A stretch of 64,000 nucleotides of DNA, from positions 1-64,000 of the forward strand of contig JBGTSB010000005.1 in NCBI GenBank assembly GCA_041940525.1, given 5' to 3'. The notes under the pieces were generated by a model. That model did no database searches. It was not told the DNA's origin and saw only the letters and a list, made by a program, of their open reading frames with translations. Made by a program: the position numbers and the translations under genes. The first letter of the stretch is position 1. Every line of letters starts with the position of its first letter. The stretch is from JAKAXS01 sp041940525 (GTDB taxonomy: Bacteria; Pseudomonadota; Alphaproteobacteria; Rhizobiales; Hyphomicrobiaceae). Below are positions 40,625 to 50,512 of the stretch, piece by piece.

Positions 40625-41740
40625 CTAGAAGCCCCGGCGCAGCAGCCAGCCATTGCCCGACTGCTGCATTTGCAAGCCCTGCTGCTGCATCTCCCAAGCA
40701 AGAGCGCTCCCTCCGCCAGGATACTTAACCATCACTTGCGCGTTGTAGGCCGACACGTTCCCAACACGAACATCGTCAACCGTGGGGAGATTTAAGATCC
40801 TGCCGCGGATGTCGTTCCATTCGGATGTGTCGCGGAACTGCACATCAAGGAACACGTCCGGCATGCCACCTGCTGCAACAAACTGGCCGCTCTGCACCGC
40901 TTTCCAACGGCCTTCCATAACACCATGACCAATGACGGCGGCGAGCTCCAAAGCATAGGCGAAGTCACCATCAACAACCGGATAGCTGCGCGACCAAGAT
41001 ACTGGCCCGACACCATCTTGACCAACCAGCGTCACGTGAACTTTCCCCGCCGCTTTGTCGACTTCGGCCACGGCCATCACGACAAGTGCGGTACCGTACT
41101 CAGTCTCCAAGACACGTTCTTGCCCGTCCTGACCAGACATCATCGAAGCCACTGTGTCGCTATGCATGGTCGGCAGCAGAGAAGCCACTCGCAGTGGTGC
41201 CAGCGAATTCTTCACGTCCAGGTCGGGCCAAATCGAAGCCCACGCCCCGGTCGCCGCGACGAACTCCGCGCCGTCAGGCCCCTTATCGGCGCTCGGTTGG
41301 CGAATGACAGGCACAAGCAAGACCTCTTGTGCCTGGCGGTCCACGAAGGGAATGCCTTGGCTCTGCAGCATCTGACGCACGGAATTCGGCTCAAAACTGA
41401 AATCCAGGCTAGCGATATAGCGCGTACGCGAGTTTTGCTCAGAGCGGATAGCCAGCCCGTCGACGTAGTTGCCGGCGGGCATAGTCTTGAACTGCTCCAA
41501 ATTGTCATAGGCGGAAACCGGAACAAGGCGCTTCAGCAGAGACCGGAAGGCAGCCTGCTGCCCATCATCGATCGCCTTCTTCTTGGCGGCCACTGCATTC
41601 TCAGCCGTTGCATCGACAGGATAATTCGCGACCTTGAACGCGTTTCCCACCGCGAAAGCCGAACCGTTTGGGCCCGCCCATATCAGCGCGACAACGGCTG
41701 CCCAAAGAAATGATCGCCTGTTCAATGCCTTCCCCAGCAC
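40625..41740 (-). CDS. DUF2066 domain exported protein
   Basis: Exported protein of about 371 residues, function unknown. A signal sequence with a twin-arginine-like NRRSFLWAAVVALIWAG leads into the DUF2066 domain (FKVANYPVDATAENAVAAKKKAIDDGQQAAFRSLLKRLVP, in parts) and continues to a C-terminal domain ending MQQSGNGWLLRRGF. The GTG at 41740 is preferred: AGGGG lies 7 bases before it and it yields a clean signal peptide; the open frame extends further, to 41926, into the purM leader. It is divergent from purM. Confidence 0.82.
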   Translation of the reverse strand: MLGKALNRRSFLWAAVVALIWAGPNGSAFAVGNAFKVANYPVDATAENAVAAKKKAIDDGQQAAFRSLLKRLVPVSAYDNLEQFKTMPAGNYVDGLAIRSEQNSRTRYIASLDFSFEPNSVRQMLQSQGIPFVDRQAQEVLLVPVIRQPSADKGPDGAEFVAATGAWASIWPDLDVKNSLAPLRVASLLPTMHSDTVASMMSGQDGQERVLETEYGTALVVMAVAEVDKAAGKVHVTLVGQDGVGPVSWSRSYPVVDGDFAYALELAAVIGHGVMEGRWKAVQSGQFVAAGGMPDVFLDVQFRDTSEWNDIRGRILNLPTVDDVRVGNVSAYNAQVMVKYPGGGSALAWEMQQQGLQMQQSGNGWLLRRGF

Positions 41741-41888
41741 TGTTTTCCCCTGCCGCCATTCATGCTGACCCCCGGTCAGCGGTTGCCCATGGACGGTCAA
41801 GCTGTTAGAGCCCATCTCCTCCGACCAATCAGGCGAAATTGGGTCTATGTTCTGGCCCAACCGTCTTGAACGCTTTCGCGATACTGGC

Positions 41889-43022
41889 ATGGCAGACCCC
41901 AGCGGCAAACCGTCCTCATCAATCACCTACCGCGATTCCGGCGTTGATATCGATGCTGGAAACAAACTTGTTGAAATGATTAAGCCCTTCGTCAAGGCGA
42001 CACAGCGCTCCGGTGCTGACGGGTCGCTTGGCGGTTTTGGCGGATTGTTCGACCTGAAAGCTGCTGGCTACCAGGATCCCATCCTCGTCGCCGCCAACGA
42101 TGGCGTGGGCACCAAGCTCAAGATCGCGATTGAAGCCGACCATCACGAGACAATCGGCATCGACCTGGTGGCCATGTGCGTCAACGATCTGGTGGTGCAA
42201 GGCGCCGAGCCGCTGTTCTTTCTAGACTACTTTTCCGTCGGCCATCTCGATGTCGAAACCGCCCGCAAGGTTATTGCTGGCGTCGCATCAGGTTGCCGCG
42301 AGGCTGGCTGCGCCCTTATCGGCGGAGAAACGGCCGAAATGCCAGGCATGTACCACGGCAAGGACTACGATCTGGCCGGCTTTGCTGTCGGCGCGGCCGA
42401 ACGCGGTACGCTCCTGCCACAAGAGGATATGAAGGAAGGCGACGTGCTGATCGGCTTGCCGTCCTCCGGTGTTCACTCGAACGGCTACTCGCTCGTGCGC
42501 CGCGTCGTTGAAAACGAAAAGCTCGCCTGGCCGGCACCGGCGCCGTTCGAACCAGACCTGCCCTTGTCCGAAGCCCTACTAGCGCCCACCCGCATCTACG
42601 TCGCCGCCATTCTCGCGGCCCTAAAGGCAACAGGCGGCACAACATCCGGCGCCATCAAAGGCCTGTCTCACGTCACCGGTGGTGGCATATCGGAAAACTT
42701 GCCACGCGTGCTCTCATCGGATGTCGCCGCTCGAGTCGACCTATCCGCCATTTCTCCGCAACCCGTCTTCGGCTGGCTCGCGAAGTGCGCCAATCTCGAC
42801 GACGCCGAAATGCTGCGCACCTTTAACTGCGGCATCGGCATGATCATCGTGGCGCCCGCCAGCAAGGCGAACACGGTGATGGCTGCGCTCCAGGATGCTG
42901 GCGAACTGCCCGTACAGATCGGCGAACTCGGTCCGCCTGAGGGCGAGCGCAGTTCGGCCAAAGGCAAGGGCGACACCTGGGCCGTGGCCTACACCGGCCA
43001 ACTCAAGTACGAAGCGCGATGA
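41889..43022 (+). CDS. purM: Phosphoribosylformylglycinamidine cyclo-ligase (AIR synthetase)
   Basis: Purine-pathway enzyme closing the imidazole ring with ATP, 377 residues. Conserved: ITYRDSGVDIDAGNKLV, GGFGGLFDL, VAANDGVGTKLKIA, LVVQGAEPLFFLDYF, GGETAEMPGMY, GLPSSGVHSNGYSLVR and SHVTGGGISENLPRVL. The ATG at 41889 fits the family; the track-length extension upstream is not needed. The end overlaps purN by ATGA, so the next enzyme-coding gene of the pathway pair is translationally coupled. Confidence 0.96.
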   Translation: MADPSGKPSSSITYRDSGVDIDAGNKLVEMIKPFVKATQRSGADGSLGGFGGLFDLKAAGYQDPILVAANDGVGTKLKIAIEADHHETIGIDLVAMCVNDLVVQGAEPLFFLDYFSVGHLDVETARKVIAGVASGCREAGCALIGGETAEMPGMYHGKDYDLAGFAVGAAERGTLLPQEDMKEGDVLIGLPSSGVHSNGYSLVRRVVENEKLAWPAPAPFEPDLPLSEALLAPTRIYVAAILAALKATGGTTSGAIKGLSHVTGGGISENLPRVLSSDVAARVDLSAISPQPVFGWLAKCANLDDAEMLRTFNCGIGMIIVAPASKANTVMAALQDAGELPVQIGELGPPEGERSSAKGKGDTWAVAYTGQLKYEAR

Positions 43023-43687
43023 GCAACGCCAAAAAACGGGTCGGCATCCTGATTTCGGGCCGCGGCTCCAACATGCGCTCGCTGGTCGAAGCCGCCCGCC
43101 GGCCGGACTGCCCCTATGAGCCAGTGGTCGTTATATCCAACAGACCAAACGCTGCCGGCCTTGCTTGGGCCAAGGAGCAGGGCCTGCCAAGCTTGGGCCT
43201 GGACCACACCCATTACGAGAACCGGGACCATTTCGAGGGCCAGCTCCATACCGTGCTAACAGCCTCGAAAGTCGACCTCGTCGCCTGTGCGGGCTTCATG
43301 CGCCTGATGACGGAAGCTTTCGTGGAGCGCTGGCGCGACAAGATGCTGAACATCCACCCGTCCCTGCTGCCGGCCTTCAAAGGCCTCGATACGCACGCGC
43401 GGGCACTGAACGCGGGCGTAGCGGTCGCTGGATGCACCGTGCACGTGGTTCGCGCCGAAATGGACGACGGACCGATTCTCGGTCAGGCCGTCGTTCCGGT
43501 CATGCCTGGGGACGATCCCGAGACGCTGGCAGCCCGTATTCTGGAAGCTGAACACGAGCTCTACCCGGCCATGCTCTCCGCCTATGCCGAAGGCAAAATT
43601 ACGGTTTCGGGTGAGAGAGTTAGCGTTCACGACAGCGTTAACCAGCCTGCAACGCTGTTCTCGCCAAGCCTCGCTTCAGACCGCTAA
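43019..43687 (+). CDS. purN: Phosphoribosylglycinamide formyltransferase
   Basis: Folate-dependent GAR transformylase of 222 residues. The GRGSNMRSL phosphate loop, LVACAGFMRLM, catalytic Asn/His in MLNIHPSLLPAFKG, the HxxAL motif (THARAL) and catalytic Asp in MDDGPILGQ are all present. Coupled to purM through ATGA. A ~250-base non-coding stretch separates it from the P450 gene. Confidence 0.96.
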   Translation: MSNAKKRVGILISGRGSNMRSLVEAARRPDCPYEPVVVISNRPNAAGLAWAKEQGLPSLGLDHTHYENRDHFEGQLHTVLTASKVDLVACAGFMRLMTEAFVERWRDKMLNIHPSLLPAFKGLDTHARALNAGVAVAGCTVHVVRAEMDDGPILGQAVVPVMPGDDPETLAARILEAEHELYPAMLSAYAEGKITVSGERVSVHDSVNQPATLFSPSLASDR

Positions 43688-43937
43688 ATCACCGTGGCAT
43701 AACAACAAGGCTCGCGCGCTAAATTGAAGCGGTATGCTTCCGATCAATGGACACAGCTACTTCGCCGGTGGTACTGAGGCTGCATTCGTTTACGTCAGTT
43801 GCATGGGGAACTGCGAACCCCTGGCTGTCGACGTCGCTTCGTGACAGTTCGCCCAGGGATCGGTTGCCAAAGATTGGGCCCCAGGAGCGTTTGGGATTTG
43901 CCAGCTCGCGACATGCCAGCTGGTCTGGATACGGTGC

Positions 43938-45302
43938 ATGATGACTGTACAAGAAACGCATGGGCACCAGCTCGGCGAAGAAAGCAGCATATGGTTTAAG
44001 CTCACGGCGCTATTGAAAGGCGATCCGGAGAACCCGATGCGTACCTTGATGGCGATGGCGGACCGCTATGGTCCGGTCATTCCCGTCAACATGGCCAATC
44101 AACGTATCGTCATGCTGTCTGACCCTGAGATGATCAAGCATGTGCTGGTCAACAAGAACGACAGCTATGTGAAATATTTCGACGGGCTGAAGCCAATCTT
44201 CGGCAAATCGATGATCACCAATGACGGAGCGCTTTGGCAAAAGATCCGGATGCCGCAACAGCCGGCCTTCCATCCGGACATGTTTGCCGAATACATCCCC
44301 TACTTCCTCGCGGCTATTCAAACCAAGATGGACACGTGGGCTGAACTGGCGCGCACTGGCGAAACAGTCGAAATGGTCGAACAGACCTGGACGCTGGCAG
44401 CCGACATGATCTGCAAGGCGCTGTTCGATCGCGACATGCCCTTCAATCCGCACGTCGTCTTCAAATGCGTGAAGACCTACACCGACGTGATGAACCACAA
44501 GTCGATCCGCCTCAAAAAGACGTCCGGCGAAGAATTCGAGATGACAGAAGAAGGCGCCGCCAAGGCTATGGAGGTCTGGGCCAGCGTACCACCAGCCGTC
44601 ATCGGCGCCGACCCGCGTGAAGAGCGCGAGCGCACGTTGCTGAAGATGATCCAGGAAGCCGCCGAGGACCCGACCGTGCCTGAATTCGATCAGGCACAGG
44701 CGATCGACGAGCTTAAGCAATACCTCTGGGCCGGCACGGAAACGACAGCCCTCACGCTAGCCTGGTCGCTGTACCTGGCGTCGCGCCATCCAGAAACAGC
44801 CGACCGCATCCGCAAGGAAGGCGAAGCCGTCTACGGCGATCGCGAACCAACCGCGGCGGACTATTCAGCGCTGGCCTACACGCGCGCCGTCATTCAGGAA
44901 ACAATGCGGCTTTATCCGCCGATCTGGGGCTTCATTCGCGTGGCCACCAAGACTGAAGAAATCGGCGGTAAGGAAATCCGTCCCGGTGATCGCGTGATGC
45001 TGTTCGCCTACGGCATGCACCACAGCCCGAAGTATTGGGATGAGCCAGAAGAATTTCGCCCAGAACGCTTCATGGGTGACGCCGCACGCAAGCGCAAGCC
45101 ATACACCTACCTGCCATTTGGCGGGGGCAAGCGGTCCTGTATCGGTGGAGCGATGAGCCAGGTTGAGAATACGCTGGCCCTGTCGATCTTGCTTCGCCGC
45201 TTCCGTCCCGAGTACGTCGGAAACGAACCGCCAGGCATCAACGGCACGGTGACGTTGACACCAAAGGGTGGCTTGCACTTCAAGATCCGCGAATTGAGCT
45301 GA
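43938..45302 (+). CDS. Cytochrome P450 monooxygenase
   Basis: Soluble heme-thiolate monooxygenase of 454 residues. The I-helix oxygen-binding motif AGTETT is near residues 265-270, the ExxR pair (ETMR) near 321-324, a PERF-type motif (FRPERFMG) and the heme loop FGGGKRSCIGG near 394-404, whose cysteine is the axial ligand. The length and the RSCIGG loop place it near fatty-acid-hydroxylase-type long-chain P450s; the substrate is unknown. No redox-partner gene lies nearby. It sits between purN and ndk, so it may be an accessory insertion. Confidence 0.95.
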   Translation: MMTVQETHGHQLGEESSIWFKLTALLKGDPENPMRTLMAMADRYGPVIPVNMANQRIVMLSDPEMIKHVLVNKNDSYVKYFDGLKPIFGKSMITNDGALWQKIRMPQQPAFHPDMFAEYIPYFLAAIQTKMDTWAELARTGETVEMVEQTWTLAADMICKALFDRDMPFNPHVVFKCVKTYTDVMNHKSIRLKKTSGEEFEMTEEGAAKAMEVWASVPPAVIGADPREERERTLLKMIQEAAEDPTVPEFDQAQAIDELKQYLWAGTETTALTLAWSLYLASRHPETADRIRKEGEAVYGDREPTAADYSALAYTRAVIQETMRLYPPIWGFIRVATKTEEIGGKEIRPGDRVMLFAYGMHHSPKYWDEPEEFRPERFMGDAARKRKPYTYLPFGGGKRSCIGGAMSQVENTLALSILLRRFRPEYVGNEPPGINGTVTLTPKGGLHFKIRELS

Positions 45303-45335
45303 TCACCAGACTAGCAGCAGCCCCATGCTGGCTGC

Positions 45336-45839
45336 TCAATTTGGAATAAACGGCATATCCGTAACGCCAGGGTTCAGTCCGAGGCGGGTCAACATGCAAT
45401 TGACCTGCCCTCGATGGTGCGTCTGATGATTGAACATGTGCGCCACGAGCAGTCCACGCGAACGGGTCACCTCCTGGCCCGTCCCACCAGACACCCAAGT
45501 CATATCACCCTGGGCCCACGCCGGATCAAAGGTATCCGCCCAACCGCGCAGCACGCCATCAAAGCGATCTCGCTCTGCGCAAAGATCTTCCCAATTTTCA
45601 AAAAGCTTCGTTGAACCGGCCAGCGTTTTATCGGCAGGGGCCGGGCAGACGCTGAACCGGAACAACCACATCTGGTCTGCCCACAAAATGTGGTTCAGCG
45701 TAGCGTGGATAGATTTGAAGAACGCTCCAAGATCCTCGCGGCGCTGGTCATCACTCAAACTGGATGCCAATCCGAAGACCGAACGATTCTGCCAGGTGTT
45801 GTAACGCGCCATGGTCACAACCCAGTCATTCGTGATCAT
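45336..45839 (-). CDS. DinB-family four-helix metalloprotein
   Basis: A 167-residue protein of the DinB/YfiT-like fold. Likely metal ligands: His in SIHATLNHILWADQMWL and the pair in LLVAHMFNHQTHHRGQ. ARYNTWQNR at the N-terminus and the C-terminal GLNPGVTDMPF are typical. Some family members are thiol-dependent transferases; the function here is unknown. It is convergent with the P450 gene, with only 33 bases between their ends and a GC-rich imperfect hairpin in that gap. Confidence 0.9.
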   Translation of the reverse strand: MITNDWVVTMARYNTWQNRSVFGLASSLSDDQRREDLGAFFKSIHATLNHILWADQMWLFRFSVCPAPADKTLAGSTKLFENWEDLCAERDRFDGVLRGWADTFDPAWAQGDMTWVSGGTGQEVTRSRGLLVAHMFNHQTHHRGQVNCMLTRLGLNPGVTDMPFIPN

Positions 45840-45882
45840 GGCGCGCTCCGTTGTTGTTATCTTGAGAAGAGCCTGAGGCGTG

Positions 45883-46305
45883 TTAACCGACGATCTCTTC
45901 CGGCTTGAAGTTCAGATTGATTTCGCGCTCGGCGGATGCGGGGCTATCCGAACCGTGCGTTGAGTTTTCACCCTTCGACAAGGCAAAGCGCTTGCGGATC
46001 GTGCCATCCTTGGCCTCGGCCGGATCAGTCGCGCCCATGACTTCACGATATTTTGCAATCGCACCCTCGCCTTCCAAGACCTGGAGCACAATCGGCTCTG
46101 ACGTCATGAACTCGACGAGTTCACCATAAAACGGCCGCTCGGCATGCTCTTCATAGAATTTCTTGGCCTGATCCGTGCTCCACCGCACGCGCTTTTGGCC
46201 CACGATCCGAAGGCCGGCTTCTTCAATTACACTATTAATGGCGCCGGTAAGATTGCGCTTGGTGGCATCCGGCTTAATGATTGAGAATGTACGTTCGATA
46301 GCCAT
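45883..46305 (-). CDS. ndk: Nucleoside diphosphate kinase
   Basis: Enzyme of 140 residues that equilibrates NTP pools through a phospho-histidine. MAIERTFSIIKPDATKRNLTG, the VRWSTDQAKKFYEEH helix region, GEGAIAKYREVMGATDP, and the catalytic His in NSTHGSDSPASAEREI are canonical. It lies 43 bases from the DinB gene on the same strand. Confidence 0.97.
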   Translation of the reverse strand: MAIERTFSIIKPDATKRNLTGAINSVIEEAGLRIVGQKRVRWSTDQAKKFYEEHAERPFYGELVEFMTSEPIVLQVLEGEGAIAKYREVMGATDPAEAKDGTIRKRFALSKGENSTHGSDSPASAEREINLNFKPEEIVG

Positions 46306-46665
46306 CGGTTGGTCTCATGTCCTAGATTGTTGCTGAAGTTTGCGGCGCTTATAGCCGTGGGCTTCGCGCACAGCAAGGGCGTGCGCCAAGGCTGAGAGGT
46401 CCTCCTGGAAGATTATCCCGCGCTGCCCTTCAAAAGCCGGGATTTTATAGTTTTAACAGCGCATTGTTGCGTATACGCGCGACGCTCTGACGGTTGTGGT
46501 GTGGACCACCTTGCCGTATGGAAGTATCGGTTATTTGGACGCGTGGGAAAAATTTGTGGCAAGCCAAGCAGCTATGGCGGTAGCGATGCCTCTCCGCGCC
46601 CGGCGACCGGGTAATTTTCTGACGCGCCATGTTCAGCGCATTGGCCATCGTTGGTATGAGTAGGC
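46306..46665. other. Intergenic region between ndk and a GYF-domain gene
   Basis: Holds the divergent promoters. The only structure noticed is a short CCCGG-cga-CCGGG hairpin at 46599-46611 followed by TAATTTTC. No gene or RNA is recognised. Confidence 0.4.
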
Positions 46666-47838
46666 ATGACGACGCAATCTGACGCGCAATGGTACATCGC
46701 ACGAGACGGCAACCAGCACGGCCCGCTGTCCGATGCTGAGATGAAAAAGCTGGTCGAGCTTTCTTACCTTCGGCCCACGGATCTCATTTGGCGCCAGGGC
46801 TTTTCCGATTGGCGCCCCGCGCTTGCGGTCTTCCCCCAGCAACAGCAGCCGGCAGCACCTGCACCTGCACCTGCTCCCACACCGGTACAGCCCTCGCTCG
46901 ACCAGGGCTTTGGCCAGCAACACTCCTACGAACCCGCTCAGTCTCACGAGCCATCATTCGGCACGAACCTGTCGCATCATCAGTACGATGGAGACGAGGA
47001 AGAAGGCTACGACGAGCCTTACAAGAGCGGCAGCGGACGCCGCATGGCAATCGCCGCCATCGTGCTCATCGCACTCGGTGTCGGCGGCTACCTCAGCTTC
47101 CTGAACCGCGATGCCATTATGTCCATGGCTGCCAACATGTCGTCCGGGTCGTCCGGCGGCTTCACAACTGGTAGCATCGAGACGCCCGAGTCCGTAGACG
47201 ATAAACTTCAGCACACTCAACCTTGGTCCTTTGCCAAGGAGAAATTCCCAGAGTGGTACAGCGGGCAGATCGCAGAGGTCGCCAAACTCACTCAGGAAGA
47301 AAAGACAGACACCGAAATCACCAAACACCTGGTTTCGGAATTGGTGAAGTTCCGCCGCTCCAACAGCGATGTGGCCCTGCAAGCCCCGACCCCTGTCCTA
47401 AAGTCCGTCGCGCTGACGTTCCGCGACACGCTCGTGCACTTCAAGGAAAATGACATCAACGCCTGCTACCAGTTCATCTCTCACGGCGAGACAAGTGATC
47501 CGATTGTCGAGATCATGCGGAAGATGAACGCAACGTCGCCTGTTCAAAAACAGATCCGCTCTATATTTGAAGCGGTAGCCGAAGGCAAAAAGTCTCCAGT
47601 CCAACGCGAAACCAAGGTCGCGACGGATATCCAGGCTCTGACAGCAGAGCTGAATAACGTCGGCTGGACGGACGCGGACGTGAAGCTGTTCTTCGACCCC
47701 AAAGAGTTCTCCAAAGCTCCGCCAGAGCGCGTATGCCAAATGGTGCAAGACTTGTTTACCGCCCTCCTCGCTATCAAGGATCAAGGCGCGCAAGATCGTC
47801 TCCTCGTCGAAACACTTCGCCACGTCATGGCGGGCTAG
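46666..47838 (+). CDS. GYF-domain membrane protein
   Basis: A 390-residue protein. The N-terminal GYF-2-type domain (AQWYIARDGNQHGPLSDAEMKKL, LIWRQGFSDWRPA) is a predicted protein-interaction module. A Pro/Ala/Gln-rich linker, an acidic stretch (DGDEEEGYDEPY), one membrane helix (MAIAAIVLIALGVGGYLSFL, about 126-145) and a helical extracytoplasmic part (about 185-390) follow. Function unknown. It is 35 bases upstream of the ABC-F gene on the same strand. Confidence 0.82.
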   Translation: MTTQSDAQWYIARDGNQHGPLSDAEMKKLVELSYLRPTDLIWRQGFSDWRPALAVFPQQQQPAAPAPAPAPTPVQPSLDQGFGQQHSYEPAQSHEPSFGTNLSHHQYDGDEEEGYDEPYKSGSGRRMAIAAIVLIALGVGGYLSFLNRDAIMSMAANMSSGSSGGFTTGSIETPESVDDKLQHTQPWSFAKEKFPEWYSGQIAEVAKLTQEEKTDTEITKHLVSELVKFRRSNSDVALQAPTPVLKSVALTFRDTLVHFKENDINACYQFISHGETSDPIVEIMRKMNATSPVQKQIRSIFEAVAEGKKSPVQRETKVATDIQALTAELNNVGWTDADVKLFFDPKEFSKAPPERVCQMVQDLFTALLAIKDQGAQDRLLVETLRHVMAG

Positions 47839-47873
47839 CGCAGCGCGCACACGGCAACCGAACTGCCTCACCC

Positions 47874-49790
47874 ATGCTGCACATCAACGACCTTTCCTTC
47901 CGCATCGAAGGCAAACCGATATTTGATGGCGCCACCGCCGGCATTCCGGCCGGCCACAACGTTGGCTTGGTTGGGCGCAACGGAGCAGGCAAAAGCACGC
48001 TGCTGAAAATCATCACCGGCGAATATCAGCCAGACGCCGGCAGCATCACCGTGCCTCGATCGACGCGGATTGGCCATGTTGCGCAGGAAGCACCGGGCGG
48101 GCCGGAAAGCCTGATTGACTGGGTGCTCGCTGCCGACACCGAGCGCGCCAGCCTCTTGGCCGAAGCCGAGACGGCCACCAAGCCGGAGCGTATTGCAGAG
48201 ATACAAATCCGCCTGACCGACATCGATGCGCACGCAGCGCCCTCGCGCGCGGCCCAAATTCTCAACGGCCTCGGCTTCGACGAACAGGCCCAACAACGCC
48301 CATGCCGCGAATTCTCCGGCGGCTGGCGTATGCGCGTTGCCTTGGCCGCTGTCCTGTTCCTTCAGCCTGAACTTCTGCTACTGGACGAACCAACCAACTA
48401 TCTCGACCTGGAAGGTACGCTCTGGCTGGAGTCTTACCTAAAGGCTTACCCCCATACCGTGCTGATCGTGAGCCATGATCGCGATCTATTGAACAGAACC
48501 GCCGGCGCCATCCTCCATTTAGAAAACGGAAAGCTGAACCTCTATACGGGCGGCTACGACACGTTCGAGGAAACACGCCGCGAACAACAACGGCTTGAGT
48601 TGAAGCTGATCAAGAAGCAGGACGACGAACGCAGGCGCATTCAAGCCTTCATCGACCGCTTTAAGGCCAAGGCGACCAAGGCCAAGCAAGCACAAAGCCG
48701 CGTCAAAGCGCTGGCAAAGATGCAGCCCATCGCCGCGCAACTGGAAGAGCGAGTCACGCCGTTCTCATTTCCACAACCGGAGAAACTGCTCGCCAGCCCG
48801 CTGCTTCGACTAGAGAACGCAGCCGTCGGCTATGAAGCGGATAGACCAATTCTGTCGCGCCTCAATCTGCGCATCGATCAAGACGACCGCATCGCTCTGT
48901 TGGGCCAAAACGGAAACGGCAAATCCACCTTCGCCAAACTGCTCGCTGGCAAGCTCAAGCCCATGTCCGGCGATGTCTTTGGCGCAGGACGTGTCGAAAC
49001 CGGATACTTCGCCCAGCACCAGCTTGACGAGCTAAACCCGCTGGCCACGCCATACGATCACATCGCCGCCTTGTTGCCGGACGCAACCGAAGCGCAAAAG
49101 CGCACGCGGCTCGGCACCTTCGGCTTCGGCGCGAACAAGGCCGACACCAAGTGCGAAAAACTCTCCGGCGGCGAAAAGGCGCGCCTCTTGCTCGCGCTGA
49201 CAGCGTTTCACGGACCGCACCTTTTGATCCTCGACGAACCAACGAACCACTTGGACATCGATAGCCGCGAAGCGCTCATTCACGGCCTGACGGAGTTCGA
49301 CGGCGCCGTCATCCTGATTAGCCACGACCGCCATCTCGTCGAAGCCGCGGCCGACCGCCTATGGATTGTGCGCGACGGCACCGTCTCGTCTTACGATGGC
49401 GACATCGACAGCTACCGCACCGAACTGCTGGCTGAACGCTCCAACCGCCGCCGCAATGACACGGATAACGCGAACGAAGACGCAACCCCGCGCCAAGATC
49501 GCGCGGCCCAGCGCAAAATGGCGGCCGAGCGGCGTGCAGAATTAGCGCCACTAAAAAAATCTGTTCAGGCAGCCGAAAAAACGCTCACGCAAATTTCCTC
49601 TGAGATTGCAAAGCTTGATCAGGCATTGGCTGACCCATCACTTTACGACAACGCAGAAAAGGCCCAAGCACTCGCACAAAAACGCGGTCAACTCGCGAAG
49701 GAGCTTGGCGCGGCCGAAGATCTTTGGCTCGAAGCAACAGAAAATTACGAGAATGCCGCCAACGAACAACAGGCGGAAGAAGCCACCTAA
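47874..49790 (+). CDS. ABC-F family ATPase (YheS/Uup-like)
   Basis: Soluble protein of 638 residues with two ABC domains and no membrane part; ABC-F proteins act on the ribosome. Domain 1: GRNGAGKST, FSGGWRMR, LLLDEPTNYLD. The inter-domain linker is Lys/Gln-rich (IDRFKAKATKAKQAQSRVKAL). Domain 2: GQNGNGKST, LSGGEKARLLLAL, LILDEPTNHLD. The C-terminal coiled coil (APLKKSVQAAEKTLTQISSEI...) and total length match the YheS group best. The start MLHINDLSFRI follows the family N-terminus. Confidence 0.93.
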   Translation: MLHINDLSFRIEGKPIFDGATAGIPAGHNVGLVGRNGAGKSTLLKIITGEYQPDAGSITVPRSTRIGHVAQEAPGGPESLIDWVLAADTERASLLAEAETATKPERIAEIQIRLTDIDAHAAPSRAAQILNGLGFDEQAQQRPCREFSGGWRMRVALAAVLFLQPELLLLDEPTNYLDLEGTLWLESYLKAYPHTVLIVSHDRDLLNRTAGAILHLENGKLNLYTGGYDTFEETRREQQRLELKLIKKQDDERRRIQAFIDRFKAKATKAKQAQSRVKALAKMQPIAAQLEERVTPFSFPQPEKLLASPLLRLENAAVGYEADRPILSRLNLRIDQDDRIALLGQNGNGKSTFAKLLAGKLKPMSGDVFGAGRVETGYFAQHQLDELNPLATPYDHIAALLPDATEAQKRTRLGTFGFGANKADTKCEKLSGGEKARLLLALTAFHGPHLLILDEPTNHLDIDSREALIHGLTEFDGAVILISHDRHLVEAAADRLWIVRDGTVSSYDGDIDSYRTELLAERSNRRRNDTDNANEDATPRQDRAAQRKMAAERRAELAPLKKSVQAAEKTLTQISSEIAKLDQALADPSLYDNAEKAQALAQKRGQLAKELGAAEDLWLEATENYENAANEQQAEEAT

Positions 49791-50108
49791 AGCGCATACA
49801 GACTGTCAATGTCGAATGACAAATATTTCTTGCACAACAGCACCGCCGAAAAGACAAAAGTCGATTAACCAGTGGCGGTGTAGTTTGTAGTCGCGGGGTG
49901 AGCTGACCGGACGGCCTTAGCGGGAGGCCGTGCCAGACGCTGGAGGGTTTGTCTGTGCGTACCGGCCGGCTCCCTCGCAGAAATTTCCCAACCATCAATT
50001 CGAAACGCAAACGCGCGGAACCACGTCGTTCGCAGCGCGTTCACAGCGTTATCGCCAGTGTGCGCACCGGCAACGCACAGCTATGCATTTGGAGAGGTAG
50101 CATCGCGC
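49791..50108. other. Intergenic region after the ABC-F gene
   Basis: No supported gene. One inverted repeat, ACGGCCT-N7-AGGCCGT at 49911-49931, could be a transcript end or operator. A GGAGAGG site lies 12-18 bases before the next start codon. Confidence 0.4.
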
Positions 50109-50507
50109 ATGATGAAACTTCTAAAAACATTGGTACCAGCCGCATTTGGCTTGATCGCAACGACGGCCACCGCGGACGAAGCGAAAATTGCGGTGAGCGA
50201 TCAAAAAATCGAAAGCGGCAACATCGTCAAAGTCAGGCAGGTGACGACACCCGTTGACGGATTTGTCGTCATTCACGCACCCAAGCCGTCGAAAGCAGAA
50301 GGCCCAGGCACACCGATCGGCTACGCGTTTGTAAACTCCGGATCAGTGAGCAACGTGTCGATCAAACTGGAAGAAGGCGTGGATCCTGGTCAAAAGCTCA
50401 CGGCTGTCCTGCACGCTGACACGAAGAAGAACCAGATGTTCGACGAGGACAACGACAAGCCGCTGGGCGATGGCAAAGTCGTCCAGGCGAGCTTCACCGC
50501 CAAGTAG
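50109..50507 (+). CDS. Exported DUF7282-type beta-sandwich protein
   Basis: A 132-residue exported protein: a signal peptide (LKTLVPAAFGLIATTATA) and a single small domain with VSDQKIESGNIVKVRQVTTPVDGFVVIH, then IGYAFVNSGSVSNVSIKLEE and LTAVLHADTKKNQMFDEDNDKPLGDG. The acidic loop DEDNDKP could bind a cation. The domain resembles the DUF7282 family seen in bacterial and archaeal surface proteins. It ends 5 bases from glyS, which is convergent. Confidence 0.7.
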   Translation: MMKLLKTLVPAAFGLIATTATADEAKIAVSDQKIESGNIVKVRQVTTPVDGFVVIHAPKPSKAEGPGTPIGYAFVNSGSVSNVSIKLEEGVDPGQKLTAVLHADTKKNQMFDEDNDKPLGDGKVVQASFTAK

Positions 50508-50512
50508 ACGGC

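Noticed and set aside
46445..46702. Possible 85-residue gene on the minus strand before the GYF-domain gene
   Set aside because: No ribosome-binding site, protein-like pattern or domain; it overlaps the start of a well supported gene.
49585..50010. Minus-strand 141-residue open frame at the end of the ABC-F gene
   Set aside because: Mostly antisense to the ABC-F coiled coil, with shadow-like composition; no start context.
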